From JACKNG01 sp050184115 (GTDB taxonomy: Bacteria; Pseudomonadota; Gammaproteobacteria; Ga0077536): DNA of 64,000 nt. This document shows positions 17,848 to 26,882 of this stretch, piece by piece. A program made the translations under genes and the position numbers. A model generated the notes under the pieces. The model was not told where the DNA came from and did not search any database. It worked only from the letters and a program-made list of their open reading frames with translations. The stretch's first letter is position 1, and every line of letters starts with the position of its first letter. The DNA is taken from NCBI GenBank assembly GCA_050184115.1, contig JBFXAQ010000001.1, forward strand, positions 1,271,892 to 1,335,891. Direction: 5' to 3'.

Positions 17848-18765
17848 ATGCGTTTCGAGTACGAGGCGAGGCCGCGCTGCGTATGCGGTGAGCTGCTCGG
17901 CGGCGGGGTGCGGCGCGAGTTCGATCATCCCTGGGGGCAGGTCGTATTCGAGCGTTGCGGAGCCTGTGCGAGCTGGCTGCAAGCCCCGCAGATCCGCGCA
18001 GACTCGTTGGCACGTTGGTATGACTCGGCGGCTTACCGAGGTTCCTCTCGCGAAGCCGGTGCCGGCTACCATGATTATTTCGCCGACGAGGCCAATCGGC
18101 TGGTCGAGGCGCGCGCCCGTGCGAGCGTCGACCTGCTCGGACTGGTACCACCACCGGCCGACGCACTCGAGATCGGTTGTGCGACCGGCAGTCAGCTTGC
18201 CGCGTTGGTCGAGTACGGTTACCGCGTGCATGGCATCGATCTCGCCGCCGAGTTCGTCGAGTTCGCGCGCGAGCGTTACGCGCTCGACGTGTATTGCGGT
18301 GACTTCCTCACCGCGCCAGTGAGCGAATCGACGTTCGACCTCGTGCTCATGTACGGCACGCTCTCCAACCTGCCCGATCCCGACGCTCAGCTCGAACGCG
18401 TGGCCAGGGTATTGCGCCCCGGGGGCGTGCTGGCGACCAATCTGCCGCTCGCCGACAGTCTCACGGCACGGGTCTTCGGTCGCCGTTACTGGATGTTCAC
18501 GCCCAGCGTATCCAGTTTCATGAGCCGGCGCGGCGTGCGGTCACTGCTCGAACGCACGGGCCTCGTAGGCATCGAGATTCGCCAGGACTGGCAGCAGCCG
18601 AGCTGGGGCAAGCTCCTGCACCATGCAAGGCTCGGTCACCTGTTACGCGCGGCGCGTGTGCTCGGTTGGGCCGAAAAGCGGTTGCCCACGCGTCTGCCCA
18701 TTCCGGGCGTCGCGCTGGCCCTGGCTCGCCGGGCCTTGCCGAGTTCGCGCGAGCACCCTCATTGA
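17848..18765 (+). CDS. SAM-dependent methyltransferase with N-terminal cysteine cluster
   Basis: A 305-residue class I methyltransferase. Four cysteines in CVC (11-13) and CGAC (37-40) form a likely zinc-binding head, as in methyltransferases acting on NDP-sugars or carrier-bound groups. The SAM motif I is ALEIGCATGS (residues 106-115), then DLVLMYGTLSNLPDP and RVLRPGGVLATN follow as motifs II-III. The ATG at 17848 was chosen because the upstream in-frame region is arginine-rich and not domain-like. It probably methylates a sugar or a lipid-linked intermediate. Its stop overlaps the next gene (TTGA). Confidence 0.8.
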   Translation: MRFEYEARPRCVCGELLGGGVRREFDHPWGQVVFERCGACASWLQAPQIRADSLARWYDSAAYRGSSREAGAGYHDYFADEANRLVEARARASVDLLGLVPPPADALEIGCATGSQLAALVEYGYRVHGIDLAAEFVEFARERYALDVYCGDFLTAPVSESTFDLVLMYGTLSNLPDPDAQLERVARVLRPGGVLATNLPLADSLTARVFGRRYWMFTPSVSSFMSRRGVRSLLERTGLVGIEIRQDWQQPSWGKLLHHARLGHLLRAARVLGWAEKRLPTRLPIPGVALALARRALPSSREHPH

Positions 18766-20741
18766 ACGTCGATCCACGGTTACCGCGCCTCGGCGTCGAG
18801 TGCAGCACGACGGTCGTGCTCGCCCTGGCCTGTGCCGCGATGTCCGCGACAGCGGCCGTCGCGGTTGCGTGGTGTCGGCAGCAGGTCGATGCGCCCATCG
18901 TCGGACCGTCCGTGGTGCTCGCCTTGTACAGTTTCGTGGTCTCGTCAGGCGCGGCCAGCCTCGCGCAGCGTCCGCCTGCCGTGGGGTTCCTCGTCAGTCT
19001 CGTATTGATGTTCGGTATCCCGATCGTCGGCCTTGCGGGTGGCCCGACCGTCGGTATCGGACTGCTCCTCGCCGCGGCACTGGTGATGGCCATGACCTGG
19101 GCCCGCTCAGCCGCGACGCTGTCCGTGGGCGTCACCGTGGTTGCGGTAGCGTTCGGACTGGTCGCCGGCGTAGCCTACTTCCTGGTCTTCAACGGCATCG
19201 CCTATACCGGGGTGCTGGCGCCGGAAACCGCCGCCGCTGGCGTGCAGAATGGTGACCCGCTGTTCCACGCCGCGATCGCGTCGATGATCCGCGGCTATGG
19301 CGCCGTCAGCACGGGGTTGGACGGCCTCGTTCCCATCCGCTACCACGCCCTGTCACATCTCTGGGTCGGCGCGCTGGCCGAGCTCGCCGGTATCCCGGTG
19401 ACGCTCGCTTACGGCATTGTGCCGCCCATCGTCGGCATCCCCCTGCTCGTGTTCTATCTGCAAACCGCCACCGCGCACGTTGTGGGGACGGTCGCGGCAC
19501 GGCGCTGCGCGGTGGCCGTGCTCTTGTTGGCGGGGCCGCTCGCCTGGCTGTCCGTGGTCGACCTGCGCGACTGGATGTCCTACCTGGTCTCCGAATCGTA
19601 CCTGCTGGCGCTGATCCTGTTCCTCGCTGCCTTGCCGACGCTCGGAGACTTTGCCGCGCATGGGTTCGGTCCGGGGCGTCGACCGCGTCTGCTCGCACTG
19701 TTGGCCGCGCTGCCGGTGTTGGCGCTGACGAAACTGTCGGTGGGTGCGTGCTTCGCCGCTGGCAGCGCCTACCTCGTCGTCCGCCGGGCGGAGCGGCACC
19801 GTGTGGTGGCGGTGCTGAGTCTCGCTGGCATCGGTACGGTTCTCGCGCTCCTGATGTTCGCCACCGCCTCGTCGTCGCACGTCTCGGAAACGGCCTTCGA
19901 TCCGTGGCACTTCCCGCGCGCCTACCCGGACGGTGCCATGGGAAACCTGACCGTGGTCGGGGTGCTGCTGCCGCTGTTGACCTGGTCGTGGTGGCGTGCG
20001 CACACCGCATGTCGGCCATGGTTCGAGGCGCTTGCGGTGATGGTGGTGGCGGCCACCGTGCCGGCGCTGGTCCTGCGCATCGGCGGTGGCTCGGCCTACT
20101 ACTTCCTCAATATCGCGACGTGGCTCGGCGTCATCTACCTTGCCGGCGCGGCGACCCGCTGCGGCGCCGGTCGATACGCCGCGGCAGCCGCAGGCGCGAC
20201 CGTAATCGTGTTGGTCGTCTGCTGGATGCAGACGCCGACAAAGCGCAACGCCACAAGCAATTTCGCCGAGCGTACCGACCGTCTCATCGAGCAGGCAGGC
20301 GGACAGTCCGGCGAACGCGGTTGGGGTGGTGCCGACGGGCGGTTCGCCGCGATCGCGGCGTTACGCACGCACATGGCCGGCGAGCGACTCGCCCGCCAGT
20401 TCGCCGCAGCCGGGATCGCCGGCGCGCGAGATGTGCTCGTACAGGTTCTGCCCGGCAACACCACGTACTGGACTCTCAATCCCGTACATTGCCGCAATGC
20501 GCCGATGTTGATCCCGGCTTATGCCGGTCTACCGCTGCTGTTCGGGTTGCCTCCGGCGTCCGAGCCATGCGATCTCAATCGCTATTACGGTTACCCCGAA
20601 TACGATCATGCGCGCTCGTTCGGCCGCGATGTGGACGACGCGGCGCGGTGTGCGGCCGCCGCCGAGCGGGGCTTCGCCCGCGTCTACGTGGCCGAGTCGC
20701 TGGAAGACGGTCGAATGCTCGACTGCGCGAGGCTGCCGTGA
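18762..20741 (+). CDS. Large polytopic membrane protein, GT-C glycosyltransferase-like
   Basis: A 659-residue protein with about 11-13 hydrophobic segments over residues 10-500 and a C-terminal soluble part of about 150 residues. After the first helices it has NGDPLFHAAIASMIRGYG, reminiscent of the Asp-containing first loop of GT-C glycosyltransferases, then a PIRYHALSHLW segment. I infer a lipid-carrier-dependent glycosyltransferase or a polymer-handling membrane protein; a Wzy-type polymerase is less likely because of the long C-terminal domain. The TTG start at 18762 overlaps the methyltransferase stop by four bases. It ends 12 bp from the convergent rmlA. Confidence 0.65.
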   Translation: MNVDPRLPRLGVECSTTVVLALACAAMSATAAVAVAWCRQQVDAPIVGPSVVLALYSFVVSSGAASLAQRPPAVGFLVSLVLMFGIPIVGLAGGPTVGIGLLLAAALVMAMTWARSAATLSVGVTVVAVAFGLVAGVAYFLVFNGIAYTGVLAPETAAAGVQNGDPLFHAAIASMIRGYGAVSTGLDGLVPIRYHALSHLWVGALAELAGIPVTLAYGIVPPIVGIPLLVFYLQTATAHVVGTVAARRCAVAVLLLAGPLAWLSVVDLRDWMSYLVSESYLLALILFLAALPTLGDFAAHGFGPGRRPRLLALLAALPVLALTKLSVGACFAAGSAYLVVRRAERHRVVAVLSLAGIGTVLALLMFATASSSHVSETAFDPWHFPRAYPDGAMGNLTVVGVLLPLLTWSWWRAHTACRPWFEALAVMVVAATVPALVLRIGGGSAYYFLNIATWLGVIYLAGAATRCGAGRYAAAAAGATVIVLVVCWMQTPTKRNATSNFAERTDRLIEQAGGQSGERGWGGADGRFAAIAALRTHMAGERLARQFAAAGIAGARDVLVQVLPGNTTYWTLNPVHCRNAPMLIPAYAGLPLLFGLPPASEPCDLNRYYGYPEYDHARSFGRDVDDAARCAAAAERGFARVYVAESLEDGRMLDCARLP

Positions 20742-20753
20742 GTCGGCTATGAG

Positions 20754-21632
20754 TCAGGGTAACGGCGAGACCAAGGAAGCCAGGTGCTCGCCGTACTCGG
20801 TACCACGATAGCGGTTGGCCTGCGAAACCACCCGGTCGGCATCTATCCAACCGGCATTGAAGGCGATTTCCTCGAGGCAGGCGATCTTGTAGCGCTGCCG
20901 GCTCTCGATCGTCTGCACGAACTGCGATGCGGCGACGAGGCTGTCATGCGTGCCGGCGTCGAGCCAGGCATAACCCCGTCCGAGTAGCTGCACGCGCAGG
21001 CGACCTTGTTCCAGGTAAGCGGCGTTGACGTCGGTTATCTCGAGCTCGCCTCGCGAAGACGGCCGCAACCGCCGGGCGATGTCGACGACTTCGTTGTCGT
21101 AGAAATAAAGACCCGGTACGGCCCAGCGCGAGCGGGGGTTGAGCGGCTTCTCCTCGATCGACAGTACGCGGTGCTCAGCGTCGAACTCCACGACGGCGAA
21201 GCGGCCAGCGTCGCGGACCGCGTAGGCGAAGACGGTTGCGCCGGCCGGTTCCGCCACCGCGCATTTGAGCAGGTCGGTGAGGCCGTGTCCGAACAGGATG
21301 TTGTCGCCCAGCACGAGGCAGACCGGGTCATCGGCAATGAAATCGCCGCCGAGCACGAAAGCCTGGGCTATGCCTTCTGGCTGCGCCTGCTCGAGGTACT
21401 CCATGCGCAGTCCGAAGTCGCTGCCGTCACCCAGCAGTTCGCGGTAGGCGGGCAGATCGCGCGGCGTGGAAATCAGGAGCACGTCGCGAATGCCCGCGAG
21501 CATCAGGACAGACAGCGGGTAGTACACCATCGGCTTGTTGTAGACCGGCAACAGCTGCTTGGAAATGACCGTGGTGACCGGGTACAGGCGTGTTCCGGAA
21601 CCACCGGCGAGGATGATGCCTTTCCATGTCAT
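20754..21632 (-). CDS. rmlA: Glucose-1-phosphate thymidylyltransferase
   Basis: A 292-residue enzyme making dTDP-glucose from dTTP and glucose-1-phosphate. GGSGTRLYPVT at residues 10-20 is the nucleotide-binding loop, followed by SKQLLPVYNKPMVYYPLS, near-invariant in RmlA. LVLGDNILFGHG and the late YAWLDAGTHDSL segment confirm the family. It lies downstream of rmlB in the same minus-strand pair. No rmlC or rmlD is in the window; the aminotransferase diverging from rmlB probably uses the product instead. Confidence 0.96.
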   Translation of the reverse strand: MTWKGIILAGGSGTRLYPVTTVISKQLLPVYNKPMVYYPLSVLMLAGIRDVLLISTPRDLPAYRELLGDGSDFGLRMEYLEQAQPEGIAQAFVLGGDFIADDPVCLVLGDNILFGHGLTDLLKCAVAEPAGATVFAYAVRDAGRFAVVEFDAEHRVLSIEEKPLNPRSRWAVPGLYFYDNEVVDIARRLRPSSRGELEITDVNAAYLEQGRLRVQLLGRGYAWLDAGTHDSLVAASQFVQTIESRQRYKIACLEEIAFNAGWIDADRVVSQANRYRGTEYGEHLASLVSPLP

Positions 21633-21652
21633 GGTGGATACTCGCGGGTCGT

Positions 21653-22720
21653 TCAGACGGCCCGGCCGAGGCCGAGCCGCGGTGGTGCGGCGCGACTACC
21701 GGCAACGGCATCACACCAGTCCAGGTTGTCCAGGTACCAGCGCACGGTGGCGTACAGCGCGGTTTCGAAATCGTGGCGAGGTCGCCAGCCGAGAGCGGCG
21801 GCGATTTTGCTGGCGTCGATGGCATAGCGGCGGTCATGGCCTGGACGATCGGTGACGAAGCTGATGAGTTCCGCGAACGACGCAACGCCTGGCGGCCGCG
21901 GTGCTTTGCTGGCATCGAGGGCGCGGCAAATCGTCTCGACGACCTCGATATTGCGACGCTCGCACGCACCCCCGATGTTGTAGGTCTCGCCGATCTCGCC
22001 GTGTTCGAGGACGCGCAGCAGTGCGATTGCATGGTCCTCGACGTGGAGCCAGTCGCGGACCTGGCAGCCATCGCCGTAGACGGGCAGGGCTCGACCCGAT
22101 AGCGCGTTCAGGATCATCGTCGGGATGAGCTTCTCGGGATGCTGAAACGGGCCGAAATTGTTTGAGCAATTGGTAATCAGAACCGGCACGCCATAGGTCC
22201 GGTGCCAGGCACGGACGAGATGGTCGGCAGCGGCTTTCGATGCCGAGTACGGGGAGCTGGGGACATACGGCGATGTCTCGTTGAATCGTCCATGCTCGCC
22301 GAGATCCCCGAACACTTCGTCGGTCGAAACATGGTGAAAGCGGAATCGTTCGCGACGCTCACGTGGCTGCGTGCTGAGATAAGCCCGAGTTGCCTCGAGC
22401 AACACGAAGGTGCCGACGATGTTCGATTCGACGAAAGCACGCGGAGAATCTATCGAGCGGTCGACGTGCGACTCGGCGGCCAGGTGCAGGATGGCCTCGG
22501 GTGCAAACTCACGAAACAGCCGGTGCATGGCTTCGCCGTCGGTAATATCAGCTTGCACGAACTGGTAACGGGGGTCATCGGCGACCGTTGCGACGTTGAG
22601 CAGGCTGCTCGAATAGGTGAGCTTATCGACGTTGAGTACGCGATGCGGGCTGGTCGTCAGGATGTGCCTGACCACCGCAGAGCCGATGAAGCCGGCACCT
22701 CCCGTAACGATGATGTCCAT
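21653..22720 (-). CDS. rmlB: dTDP-glucose 4,6-dehydratase
   Basis: A 355-residue extended SDR. It has GGAGFIG at residues 7-13, the dehydration triad STDEVFG (Thr133, Asp134, Glu135) and the catalytic Tyr158 and Lys162 (YSASK). It converts dTDP-glucose to dTDP-4-keto-6-deoxyglucose. The start at 22720 gives the standard N-terminus MDIIVTGGAGF. It is divergent from the wecE-like gene across a 163-bp gap and precedes rmlA by 20 bp. Confidence 0.96.
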   Translation of the reverse strand: MDIIVTGGAGFIGSAVVRHILTTSPHRVLNVDKLTYSSSLLNVATVADDPRYQFVQADITDGEAMHRLFREFAPEAILHLAAESHVDRSIDSPRAFVESNIVGTFVLLEATRAYLSTQPRERRERFRFHHVSTDEVFGDLGEHGRFNETSPYVPSSPYSASKAAADHLVRAWHRTYGVPVLITNCSNNFGPFQHPEKLIPTMILNALSGRALPVYGDGCQVRDWLHVEDHAIALLRVLEHGEIGETYNIGGACERRNIEVVETICRALDASKAPRPPGVASFAELISFVTDRPGHDRRYAIDASKIAAALGWRPRHDFETALYATVRWYLDNLDWCDAVAGSRAAPPRLGLGRAV

Positions 22721-22813
22721 GTGGCTGAACGCGGCCCTGAGCGACTGGCAAGCGAGGTCCGCAGTATAGCCTGTTGGTGGCTGTCGCTGCTGGATGACGG
22801 CTCGGGCGACCGG

Positions 22814-22819
22814 TATAAT
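22814..22819 (+). promoter_or_regulatory. Consensus -10 element between rmlB and wecE
   Basis: A perfect TATAAT lies 64 bp before the wecE-type start in the divergent 163-bp gap. The -35 region at 17-bp spacing (TGGATG) is poor. On the other strand TATACT (22763-22768) is 42 bp before rmlB and could serve the opposite direction. Confidence 0.45.
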
Positions 22820-22883
22820 CGGCAGCGGCCCGCACAGCAATTGCGCGCCTTTTCCCTGCCCTTGAGTCAGTACCGCCACGCCG

Positions 22884-24029
22884 TTGCCTATCCCGTTTCA
22901 CAAACCATGCCTGGGTGAAGCCGAGAGCCGATACGTACTCGAGGTGCTGGCGAGCGACAAGCTCTCGGGTGACGGCGTGCACTCCCGCATCTCCGAAGCG
23001 TTGCTGCGAGAGCGGCTCGACGGACACCGAGTGATGTTGACCGCGTCTGGGACTGACGCGCTCGAACTGGCGGCGCTCCTGAGCGATATCGGACCGGGCG
23101 ACGACGTGATCATGCCGTCGTTCACCTTCAGCTCGACGGCCAACGCATTCTGCCTTCGCGGCGCGCGGCCGGTATTTGTCGACATCAGCTCGGACACGCT
23201 CAATCTCGATCCGGCCTTGCTCGACAGTGCCATCGGCCCCGCCACGCGGGCGATCGTGCCGGTTCATTATGCGGGTGTCGCCTGCGACATGGACGCCATC
23301 AATGCCGTCGCGGCGCGCCACGGGCTGCTCGTCATCGAGGATGCCGCACACGCGATTTTCGCGCGCTACAAGGGGCGCTCTCTGGGAACCATCGGAGACC
23401 TCGGCTGTTTCAGCTTTCACGACACCAAGACGCTCGTCAGTGGCGAGGGAGGCGCACTGGCGGTAAACCGCCCGGAGCTGGTGGCGAGGGCGGAGATCCT
23501 GCGCGAGAAGGGCACCAACCGCAGTGCGTTCTTGCGGGGTGAGATCGACAAGTACACCTGGGTCGATGTCGGTTCCTCGTATCTTCCAGGCGAACTCGCC
23601 GCTGCCGTACTGCGTGGACAGCTCGAGGCGGCTGACGAGGTGTTCGCTTTGCGCCGCCGTCGATTCACACAGTACTGCGAGGCGTTCGCGCCGCTCGCCG
23701 AACGAGGCCTGTTGCAGCTGCCGGTGATCCCCACGTGGTCCGAAACGACCTACCACCTTTTTCATGTTCTGACCGATACCGAGCGGGCCCGCGACGGGCT
23801 CCTCGCGTATCTGCGCGAGCGACACATCGGCGCCGCTTTTCATTACGTTCCGTTACACGACTCGCCGATGGGACGGCGCATCGGTCATACGCCGGCGCCG
23901 CTGCCGTGCACAGAATCGGCGGCCGCAAGACTGCTGCGCCTGCCGCTCTACAACACCCTCGACGCCGATGCGTGCGATTCGGTCATCAACGCAGTCTTTG
24001 ATTTTTTTCGCGTTCGGCGCGCAGGCTGA
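22884..24029 (+). CDS. wecE: dTDP-4-amino-4,6-dideoxyhexose transaminase (WecE/RffA type)
   Basis: A 381-residue PLP aminotransferase of the DegT/DnrJ family. PSFTFSSTANAF, PVHYAGVACDMD, REKGTNRS and VDKYTW match Escherichia coli WecE segment for segment. The PLP lysine is Lys182 (FHDTK). It would aminate dTDP-4-keto-6-deoxyglucose from RmlB to dTDP-Fuc4N or its 4-epimer. Only a TTG start (22884) is available after an in-frame stop 19 bases earlier, and it gives the WecE-like N-terminus. The downstream GT2 follows within 10 bp. Confidence 0.9.
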   Translation: MPIPFHKPCLGEAESRYVLEVLASDKLSGDGVHSRISEALLRERLDGHRVMLTASGTDALELAALLSDIGPGDDVIMPSFTFSSTANAFCLRGARPVFVDISSDTLNLDPALLDSAIGPATRAIVPVHYAGVACDMDAINAVAARHGLLVIEDAAHAIFARYKGRSLGTIGDLGCFSFHDTKTLVSGEGGALAVNRPELVARAEILREKGTNRSAFLRGEIDKYTWVDVGSSYLPGELAAAVLRGQLEAADEVFALRRRRFTQYCEAFAPLAERGLLQLPVIPTWSETTYHLFHVLTDTERARDGLLAYLRERHIGAAFHYVPLHDSPMGRRIGHTPAPLPCTESAAARLLRLPLYNTLDADACDSVINAVFDFFRVRRAG

Positions 24030-24035
24030 TTCGTG

Positions 24036-25016
24036 ATGTCCACTTTTGCGCACCGTCCCCTCATCAGCGTGGTCATCCCGAGTTACAACGACCGCGAGAT
24101 CATCCTGCCCTATTTCACCGCGATCAGCGCCACGCTCGACGGACAGGACGAGTTCGACTACGAATTGATCTATGTCGACGATGGCAGCAGTGATGATTCG
24201 CAACAGGTGCTGCGCGAACTGGCCGCAGGGCAGCAGCGGGTGACGTATGTTGAACTGATGCGCAACTATGGTCAGCAGCGTGCGCTGTTTGCCGGATTGT
24301 CCGAATCCAAAGGCGATTACGTTGTAACCCTTGATGGCGACTATCAGTATGAACCCGAGGTGATATTGCAGTTGGTCGCCGCATTGCGCAGTGGATTTGA
24401 TCTTGTTTCCGGAGTTCGGAAGCAGCGCAAGGACAACATCAAGGATGTTCTGACATCGCGATGGGGGAACGCGGTCATCAAAGCCGTGCTGGGAATTGAT
24501 GTGGCTGATTTCGGCGCGGTCAAGGCCTTCTCACGCGCGCTTGTCGAACGGATTCTGGTCCTTCGGCATTATTATTCCGATGTCTACCCCACTGCGTACG
24601 CGTTGCGTCCCACGATCACTGAAGTGCCGGTAGATCACCGGGAACGCCTCAGCGGCACATCACACTGGAATACTTGGATGCGATTACGTGTGTACGCTGA
24701 TATCTACATGGCTTACACGGACGATCAGTTTCAAACGCCATTTAAGCTCGGCGCGAATCTTTCGTTACTTGGCGCGACGGGTGGGAGTGCATTGACCCTA
24801 TATAAAGCCGTGTTATCGCATGCCATGAGTTTCGTCGAAATCTGGTTTGCAACTTTCGTCGTTGTCGTACTTGGAATTTCCGCGATGGCTTGGTCGTTGA
24901 CAATGGCGTTGCTGTCCCGGATCTACAAGCAGAACATCTCTCGTCAGCCATATGCGGTTCGCGCCGTTTACGGCGCGGGGGAAGCATCTATCCGTACTTC
25001 TGACTCGACCGACTGA
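24036..25016 (+). CDS. Family 2 glycosyltransferase, GtrB/polyprenyl-phosphate type
   Basis: A 326-residue GT2 protein. ISVVIPSYND starts the GT-A fold, VDDGSSDDS follows, and DGDYQYEP (100-107) contains the metal-binding DxD. Two C-terminal hydrophobic segments (near 243-265 and 273-300) fit polyprenyl-phosphate glycosyltransferases such as GtrB and DPM1. It would load a sugar onto undecaprenyl phosphate. A GTG lies one codon upstream of the chosen ATG. G+C content falls inside this gene: 65% in 24181-24240 but 50% in 24301-24360, counted by eye. Confidence 0.85.
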   Translation: MSTFAHRPLISVVIPSYNDREIILPYFTAISATLDGQDEFDYELIYVDDGSSDDSQQVLRELAAGQQRVTYVELMRNYGQQRALFAGLSESKGDYVVTLDGDYQYEPEVILQLVAALRSGFDLVSGVRKQRKDNIKDVLTSRWGNAVIKAVLGIDVADFGAVKAFSRALVERILVLRHYYSDVYPTAYALRPTITEVPVDHRERLSGTSHWNTWMRLRVYADIYMAYTDDQFQTPFKLGANLSLLGATGGSALTLYKAVLSHAMSFVEIWFATFVVVVLGISAMAWSLTMALLSRIYKQNISRQPYAVRAVYGAGEASIRTSDSTD

Positions 25017-25740
25017 AGGGCGGTCTACATTGCGATCAGACCGTACCGTTGTGATTCTGCAGCCATGCTTTCTTCCCTGGCGGGGCCAGTTTGATTTGAT
25101 GTCGCGAGCTGAAATCGTGATTTTCCTGGACACGGTTCAGTACACGTCTGGGAACTGGCTCAATCGGAATCGAATCATGACTCGCGACGGCGTCAAGTGG
25201 CTCACCGTTCCGGTGCGAAAAGCAGGTGGACACAACGCCAAGATTAAGGACATCGAGATCGATAACACCCGAGGATGGCAGCGGAAGATGTGGGCCACGA
25301 TCGAGCAGTCATACGGAAAGTACCCACACTTTGAAACGTACCGTGATGAACTACGCTATTTGGTTTCTGATTCCTGGGAGCGGTTGGCTCCATTGGCGGA
25401 AAGGACGGTTCGCTGGGGCTTCGCGCAGGTTGGACGTGCCCCGTCATTTCTGCGCGCCTCAGAAATGGACGTCGACGCAGACGACCCTGTCCGTCGCATC
25501 GTCGATCTGTGTCAGGCTGTGTCGGCAACTCGATATCTGTCCGGTCCTGCCGGAAAGAACTACATCGACGAAACGAAGTTCCAAGCTGCTGGAATCGAGT
25601 TGGAATGGATGAATTACTCTTACCCGAGCTATCCGCAGGTTAGAGTGACGGATGTACCGCTATCCATTCTCGATTTGCTTTTCAACTCCGGCCCGGATGC
25701 GTCTTCTTATATATGGACGTAATGAATTCGAGGAGATCTT
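24240..25740. other. Low-G+C island within the polysaccharide locus
   Basis: Base composition is about half G+C (50% in 24301-24360 and 52% in 25081-25140 by direct count) against 65-70% in sampled flanks. The island covers most of the GT2 gene, all of the WbqC-like gene and the start of the radical SAM gene, then fades by about 26000. No IS ends or long repeats were seen at its edges. Horizontal acquisition by homologous recombination is the simplest reading. Confidence 0.7.
25030..25722 (+). CDS. WbqC-like family protein
   Basis: A 230-residue protein of the WbqC-like family, found in O-antigen and capsule loci without a proven reaction. It has VVILQPCFLPWRGQFDLMSRA at its N-terminus (Gln, Pro and Trp conserved), then the characteristic FLDTVQYTSGNWLNRN and LTVPV segments, and a late YLSGPAGKNYID. 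A role in modifying an amino sugar (N-acylation) is often suggested. The TTG at 25030 was chosen because AAGGGCGG lies about 7 bases before it; the earlier ATG would overlap the GT2 gene by 65 bases. The gene is in the low-G+C island. Confidence 0.82.
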   Translation: MRSDRTVVILQPCFLPWRGQFDLMSRAEIVIFLDTVQYTSGNWLNRNRIMTRDGVKWLTVPVRKAGGHNAKIKDIEIDNTRGWQRKMWATIEQSYGKYPHFETYRDELRYLVSDSWERLAPLAERTVRWGFAQVGRAPSFLRASEMDVDADDPVRRIVDLCQAVSATRYLSGPAGKNYIDETKFQAAGIELEWMNYSYPSYPQVRVTDVPLSILDLLFNSGPDASSYIWT

Positions 25741-25742
25741 AA

Positions 25743-26756
25743 ATGAACGGGAAAGCGGCATCGCACGCGGATGAAGTTGAAACTCCGCAGTACGGCTTCT
25801 ATGCACGTTTGTCAGCGGAATTTCCATCTCAGGTAGTGATCGACTGTACAGAGGTGTGCAATCTCGCCTGCATTCATTGTCCTCACCCGGAGTTCAAGCA
25901 GTCACTACACTACCAGGCGCGGTATCTGGACCCGGCGGTCAATCGCCAGGTAATAGACGAGATACGGGAATACGGCAGAGGTAAGACCCAGTACATACGC
26001 TACACCAGCGAGGGTGAGCCGCTGATCCACCCCCAGGCCTACGACATGATCGAATACGCGGTGCAAAATTCCGGCGTGTTCGTTACCTTGACGACCAACG
26101 GTACGATCATGAACGAGAAGCGCACGCGGCGTTTGCTGGAAGCGGGCGTCCATATGATTGATATCAGTATCGACGCGGTGATGCCCGAGACGTATGCGCG
26201 CGTGCGCGTCAACGGCGATCTCAACGTCACCCGTGCCAATGTCGAACGTCTGATCGCGTGGAACCGGGAGGCCGGCAGCCCAGCGCGGATCGTGGTGAGC
26301 TTTGTCGAACAACCGGAGAACAGCGCCGAGGCACCCGAGTTCGAGCGCCTGTGGCGCGAGCGGGGCGCCGATGAGGTCGTCGTTCGGCGCATACATTCGA
26401 GCGCCGGTGCGATATCAGGGCTGGCGGCGATTCTACGGCGCCAGGACGCCGGCGAACCGCGGCGGCCCTGCCTCTATCCGTGGGAGCGAGTCATCGTCAC
26501 GCCCCGCGGTTGTCTGGCATTCTGCCCGCAGGACTGGGTGCACGGCTCGGAGTTCGCGGATCTCCGCGAGACGACCATTCGCGAGGCCTGGCAGGGTGAG
26601 TTCTACCGCGCTCTGCGCGCGGCGCATCTGCAGGACGACTACCGTGCGCACGCGTTCTGCGGCCAGTGCCCGGACTGGAAGCAGACCCGTTGGCCGGGCG
26701 CGGGGCGCAGCTATGCCGACCTCGTCGCCGATCTGCGCGGTGATGGTAATGCCTGA
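25743..26756 (+). CDS. Radical SAM enzyme with C-terminal SPASM-like cysteines
   Basis: A 337-residue radical SAM protein. The cluster-binding motif is Cys39-x3-Cys43-x2-Cys46 (CNLACIHC), followed by YTSEGEPLIHP and TTNGTIM, typical of the core barrel. Five later cysteines (CLYPW, CLAFC and CGQC segments near the C-terminus) probably bind an auxiliary Fe-S cluster as in SPASM or twitch proteins. A good ribosome site, GAGGAG, lies 8 bases before the ATG. Its position between a WbqC-like protein and a carbamoyltransferase suggests a sugar or lipid-linked glycan substrate, but peptide substrates are also known for this group. Confidence 0.85.
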   Translation: MNGKAASHADEVETPQYGFYARLSAEFPSQVVIDCTEVCNLACIHCPHPEFKQSLHYQARYLDPAVNRQVIDEIREYGRGKTQYIRYTSEGEPLIHPQAYDMIEYAVQNSGVFVTLTTNGTIMNEKRTRRLLEAGVHMIDISIDAVMPETYARVRVNGDLNVTRANVERLIAWNREAGSPARIVVSFVEQPENSAEAPEFERLWRERGADEVVVRRIHSSAGAISGLAAILRRQDAGEPRRPCLYPWERVIVTPRGCLAFCPQDWVHGSEFADLRETTIREAWQGEFYRALRAAHLQDDYRAHAFCGQCPDWKQTRWPGAGRSYADLVADLRGDGNA

Positions 26757-26882
26757 CGCGATAGCGGGCGCTGTACGGAGGAGCGGCGGCGCTTTGCCCG
26801 GTGTGCGCATAGGGCTCTCGGCGGGTGACGAATCGAAGTTGGAACGCCCGATCGGCACGCGTACGCTGTACCGGTCAGCAAC

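Noticed and set aside
22763..22796. A complete sigma-70 promoter pair between rmlB and wecE
   Set aside because: TATAAT and TATACT are visible on opposite strands, but neither has a good -35 hexamer at 16-18 bp, so only the -10 element is reported.
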